A DNA stretch of 64,000 nt. Origin: Lewinellaceae bacterium (lineage in GTDB: Bacteria > Bacteroidota > Bacteroidia > Chitinophagales > Saprospiraceae). Below the pieces are notes generated by a model. It was not told the DNA's origin, did not search any database, and saw only the letters and a list, made by a program, of their open reading frames with translations. Positions 61,193 through 64,000 of the stretch are shown piece by piece (positions within the stretch are counted from its first letter, which is position 1; each line of letters starts with the position of its first letter). The stretch covers positions 124,001 to 188,000 of the forward strand of contig JADJWX010000007.1 of assembly GCA_016716135.1 (NCBI GenBank), in the 5' to 3' direction. The position numbers and the translations under genes are program-made.

Positions 61193-61206
61193 GTTTCTCC
61201 AGTGCT

Positions 61207-61461
61207 TTATTGTGTTTTTGGTACCGCCCGGACAAAGGAATCAATATTTTCCTGTTCCAACTTGCGTTTGAGGGCGTAGGCATCTTTCCGACTGCTGAAT
61301 GTTTCGACGCACACGGAATGATATGGGGAGTTGGGGAAACGGACAATTTTCACCTCGGAATGGCCGGCGGATTGAATTGTTGCCACATGGTTGTTGGCAC
61401 GCTCCTCTTCCAGGAAAGAGCCGGCAATTACGTAGTAAGTATCCATATCGCCACTCGTCAC
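61207..61461 (-). CDS. SPOR domain, C-terminal part of a frameshifted OmpA-SPOR gene
   Basis: An 84-residue frame containing one SPOR domain (YYVIAGSFLEEERANNHVAT, VKIVRFPNSPYHSVCV, and SSRKDAYALKRKL), which binds denuded peptidoglycan. Upstream of its apparent start the same frame reads PENINAAPPNPVTVTSGD without a stop and meets the OmpA protein at the C5 run (G run on the plus strand at 61498-61502). With one more base there, the OmpA protein would continue straight into this domain. A stand-alone version could start at GTG 61461 or ATG 61446, but a fused SPOR tail is more likely. Confidence 0.75.
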   Translation of the reverse strand: MTSGDMDTYYVIAGSFLEEERANNHVATIQSAGHSEVKIVRFPNSPYHSVCVETFSSRKDAYALKRKLEQENIDSFVRAVPKTQ

Positions 61462-61463
61462 AG

Positions 61464-63587
61464 TTACCGGATTGGGCGGTGCGGCATTAATATTTTCGGG
61501 GGTACATTGGATTTGCCGCCCGGAGCATTACCGGTAGAGGTAGAGGCTGTGCTGTTTGGTGAAGCTGCTGTCGCATCCAGGTTGGGTTTCCCATCCACAT
61601 AAACCATGGAAGCGCCCTGGATACCCGTCAGAATACGCACTTCCGTGCGCCGGTTCCGGGCATGCTCCTGTTCGGTACAGCTAATCCCGTCGCGGCAACG
61701 ATTCCGGGGCTCGCTTTCTCCATAACCAACCGGCTTGAGCCGGTCTGCGGCAATCCCTTTTTGAACAAGATACTCTACCACGCCGTTTGCCCGGCGCTGG
61801 CTGAGGTCCTGATTGTATTTGGATGTACCCCGGCAATCGGTATGGCTGGCCAGTTCTATGGTAACGGTAGGTTGTTGTTTCAGTAAGGAAACCAACAAAT
61901 CCAGATCTTTACGGGCATCGGGTCGCAACGTGGCGTCATTGAAATTGTAGTAAATATTGGGCAGTTCAATCACGGTACCCGGCATCAACGGCGCTACCGA
62001 AAAGTTTTGCATCATAATCTGGTTCGGCAAACTCCAGCCTTCCGTGTTGATGTCGGTGCTGCCAATATGGCGGCCGGCCTGATACAGATCGATCTTGTAC
62101 TTGGACTGCCGCTCCAGATAGTGGTCGATCAACCCGTTGGCGTCGGCAATAACCGTATCTTTTGTATTCGTCTGCTGATCGGTCAACACCAGCATGGCGC
62201 CTGCCAACGGAGCATTGGTCACATAGTTGAATACCGAAGCATTCCAACGGACTTTACCCGAAAATTCGGCTTTTTCCAGGGCTGCGGTAAGCGCATTGCC
62301 CGGTTTGGAAATCGCCAGTCGAAGTTGCTTGGTCTGGTACTCTTCTTTGGTAACGATAACCACATAATTACCGGCACGTACTTCTGTAGTGAACACGCCC
62401 TGCGCATTGGTAACTCCGGTGATTCCCTTATCCGGGGGCAAAGCCATCATCACATCCTTACCATCTACGTTTTTGATCGTGATCAGGTTGCCGTTTTCAT
62501 CGCGTCCGATAACCGTGTTGGCATCGTAATTCAACACACGCACTTCAGCGTTGCCAATTACGTTACCCGACAGTTTGTCCGTAACTGTTACGGCCAGGTC
62601 AAGCGTGCGGTCCGGTACGCGCTGGTTTTGAAGCAAAAAATCATCCAGATTGCCGTTTTCAGTATGAAAGCTGAAAATGTCATCGCCACCTTTGGAGGTT
62701 TTTCCGTTGGAGGAAAAATAGCCGTTGATCTTATTCAGGTCCACGATTAGGCCAAAGTCGTCCCCGGTTGAATTGAATGGTTCTCCCAGATTGACCGGCT
62801 TGGTCCATTCCGAGCCATCTTCCGGAATCACGTAGTACAGGTCGAAGCCACCCTGGCCGCCCAAACCGTCGGAAGCATAGTAAAGCGTATTGTCGGCATG
62901 TACAAATGGAAAGGCCTCATTGCCTTTGGAATTGATTTCGGCCCCGAGGTTTACCGGCTCGCTCCAGGATTCACCGACTTTGTAGGACACGTAAATATCC
63001 ATTCCGCCGAATCCGCCCGGACGATTGGATGCAAAGAACAGCTTATCGCCGTCAATGCTGATCACCGGATGGCAATCGTCGAACTGGTTGTTGTTGAACG
63101 GAAGCGGCGTTGGCTCGCCCCAGACGTCACCCTGCTTCTTTGAGGAATAAAGCCGCATTTTTTGGGTATCGTCTTTGGCCAGCTTAACCTTACCGCCAAT
63201 AATTGCATTTCGGGAAAAATAAATGGTTTGCGCCGTCGGATCAAAACAAACCGGCCCTTCGTGATACAACGACGACAATTCTTTAGCAAAGGGCTCCGGT
63301 ACTTGAAGTTCTCCCTCTGCATTGCGCCGTGAACGCAAAATGGACATTGCCGGGAGTTTTAGTTTTTCGTCGGTCCGTTTTTTCAGACCGGCTGTATTGG
63401 TTGAAATGAACACAATCCCGTCTTCATAAAAGGTCGGGCTGAAGTCCAGCCCTTCTGTGTTGACGGCTGCTTCGTTTTTCAAATCAACAGTCACTGGCAA
63501 TGCATCAACCGGCACCGTTTGAGCAGTCAAAAAACATGTGCCGAGTGACAAAGAGGTCAATAAAATTAAATGCTTACAGGCAATCAT
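61464..63587 (-). CDS. OmpA family protein with PD40 propeller (frameshifted before a SPOR tail)
   Basis: A 707-residue protein: signal peptide (residues 1-20), then PD40/WD40-like repeats forming a beta-propeller (HPVISIDGDKLFFASNRPGG and LYYASDGLGGQGGFDLYYV). Two Cna-B/carboxypeptidase-regulatory-like modules follow (GVFTTEVRAGNYVVIVTKEEY), then an OmpA-type peptidoglycan-binding domain (IELASHTDCRGTSKYNQ, LSQRRANGVVEYL, and NRRTEVRIL). The last 15 residues come from a shifted frame. A complete version would add the SPOR domain and give about 793 residues. Next to a PorP/SprF gene, this pair resembles the PorE/PorP-like partners used by type IX secretion and gliding systems. Confidence 0.9.
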   Translation of the reverse strand: MIACKHLILLTSLSLGTCFLTAQTVPVDALPVTVDLKNEAAVNTEGLDFSPTFYEDGIVFISTNTAGLKKRTDEKLKLPAMSILRSRRNAEGELQVPEPFAKELSSLYHEGPVCFDPTAQTIYFSRNAIIGGKVKLAKDDTQKMRLYSSKKQGDVWGEPTPLPFNNNQFDDCHPVISIDGDKLFFASNRPGGFGGMDIYVSYKVGESWSEPVNLGAEINSKGNEAFPFVHADNTLYYASDGLGGQGGFDLYYVIPEDGSEWTKPVNLGEPFNSTGDDFGLIVDLNKINGYFSSNGKTSKGGDDIFSFHTENGNLDDFLLQNQRVPDRTLDLAVTVTDKLSGNVIGNAEVRVLNYDANTVIGRDENGNLITIKNVDGKDVMMALPPDKGITGVTNAQGVFTTEVRAGNYVVIVTKEEYQTKQLRLAISKPGNALTAALEKAEFSGKVRWNASVFNYVTNAPLAGAMLVLTDQQTNTKDTVIADANGLIDHYLERQSKYKIDLYQAGRHIGSTDINTEGWSLPNQIMMQNFSVAPLMPGTVIELPNIYYNFNDATLRPDARKDLDLLVSLLKQQPTVTIELASHTDCRGTSKYNQDLSQRRANGVVEYLVQKGIAADRLKPVGYGESEPRNRCRDGISCTEQEHARNRRTEVRILTGIQGASMVYVDGKPNLDATAASPNSTASTSTGNAPGGKSNVPPKILMPHRPIR

Positions 63588-63646
63588 ATTTCCGTGTTTG
63601 GAAAGGTAAACAGATTAATATTTTAAACGTCGTTATTTACGCTGTG

Positions 63647-64000
63647 TCACATAAAGAACCGCGGATTAGACATTTTATTCCTGGAACTTACCTTTTTCAA
63701 GTCGGCCTGAAAAAGTAATTCGATCGATCCTGCGGTGTAATCCTTGACGTCCGACAGGGAGAAATCGTATGCGACACCCACACCAAATTGCGGGTGTGCT
63801 TGCCAAAATAACAATAAATCCATGGAGTCCCCGGCGCCGTTCCCTCCGGCGCGGTAAGAAAGTCCGGCCGTCACTTTTTCCTTGATCTCCAGGTTGACAT
63901 TTACATCCACATCAAACGGCGCATTTTTAACATACTTCGTAAGCACGGCAGGCATCAGGTTGATATCCTCGCTTAGTTTAAGAATAGCCCCGGCCATACC
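63647..64000 (-). CDS. PorP/SprF family type IX membrane protein, 5' end cut by window edge
   Basis: The C-terminal 118 residues or so of a PorP/SprF-like outer-membrane protein. Visible beta-strand pairs include VTAGLSYRAGGNGAGDSMDLLLFWQ and FGVGVAYDFSLSDVKDYTAGSIELLF, ending in the family's usual SNPRFF. SprF/PorP proteins anchor secreted partners, such as SprB-like proteins, at the cell surface. It is directly upstream of the OmpA-SPOR gene and probably in the same operon. The start lies outside the window. Confidence 0.88.
   Translation of the reverse strand, partial: GMAGAILKLSEDINLMPAVLTKYVKNAPFDVDVNVNLEIKEKVTAGLSYRAGGNGAGDSMDLLLFWQAHPQFGVGVAYDFSLSDVKDYTAGSIELLFQADLKKVSSRNKMSNPRFFM

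Overview
This window looks like part of a Bacteroidota chromosome, most likely a member of the Saprospirales (Saprospiraceae-like). The evidence is several proteins with type IX secretion C-terminal sorting domains, a PorP/SprF-like gene next to an OmpA-like gene with PD40 repeats, many Bacteroidota-typical families (DUF2202, DUF2911, DUF4252, DUF6438, ElaA, GT87), almost no Shine-Dalgarno sequences, and promoter-like TAnnTTTG boxes. The assignment rests on protein resemblance only. Most of the window is ordinary chromosomal sequence. I see no rRNA, tRNA, CRISPR array, prophage or recognisable insertion sequence.

Layout. 1-9.2 kb: polyphosphate kinase (cut by the left edge), a DUF72 protein, an outer-membrane barrel protein, a methyltransferase/ATP-grasp pair, a SlyD-type isomerase, a cold-shock protein, GtrA and GT87 membrane proteins, and a DUF6438 lipoprotein. 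9.3-24.5 kb: a 1055-residue SprB-like secreted protein, a DUF2202 lipoprotein, a family 2-like glycosyltransferase, a MiaE-like tRNA hydroxylase, secreted or envelope proteins, chorismate synthase, a tocopherol-cyclase-like protein, ElaA, DUF2911 and a secreted alpha/beta hydrolase. 24.6-36.8 kb: ClpC, a STAS protein, PEP carboxylase, an arginyltransferase-like protein, a lipoprotein, a large BNR-propeller protein, a methyltransferase and a NUDIX protein. 36.9-50 kb: pyrE, an M42 peptidase, a broken NlpC/P60 protein, queE, an MFS transporter, the mreB-mreC-mreD-mrdA cell-shape cluster, an M16-like protein and dnaN. 50-64 kb: a VWA protein, glgC-glgA for glycogen synthesis, a Tat-type sugar isomerase-like protein, PspC, a TlpA-like lipoprotein, a TIR-TPR-SDR fusion, a ferredoxin, an OmpA-SPOR protein and a PorP/SprF protein cut by the right edge.

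Two things stand out. First, at least ten intergenic palindromes or short-word arrays differ in sequence but share one placement: each begins at, overlaps, or lies within about 110 bp downstream of a stop codon. Several are built from 7-bp words (types AATCCGC, AATTCGT, ATTCATC), and some have become the first or last codons of neighbouring proteins. Two share AACCTGTCAGGT termini, and one of these is an 80-bp perfect palindrome with no spacer. Second, the 849-residue protein at 58058-60607 joins a TIR-like domain lacking the usual NADase glutamate to TPR repeats and a complete short-chain dehydrogenase.

Four genes (clpC, ppc, the NlpC/P60 gene and the OmpA-SPOR gene) are each broken by one base in a short homopolymer. 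Assembly error is the simplest explanation, so I annotate both pieces of each and say how they join. The NlpC/P60 protein has also lost its catalytic cysteine, which a one-base error would not explain.
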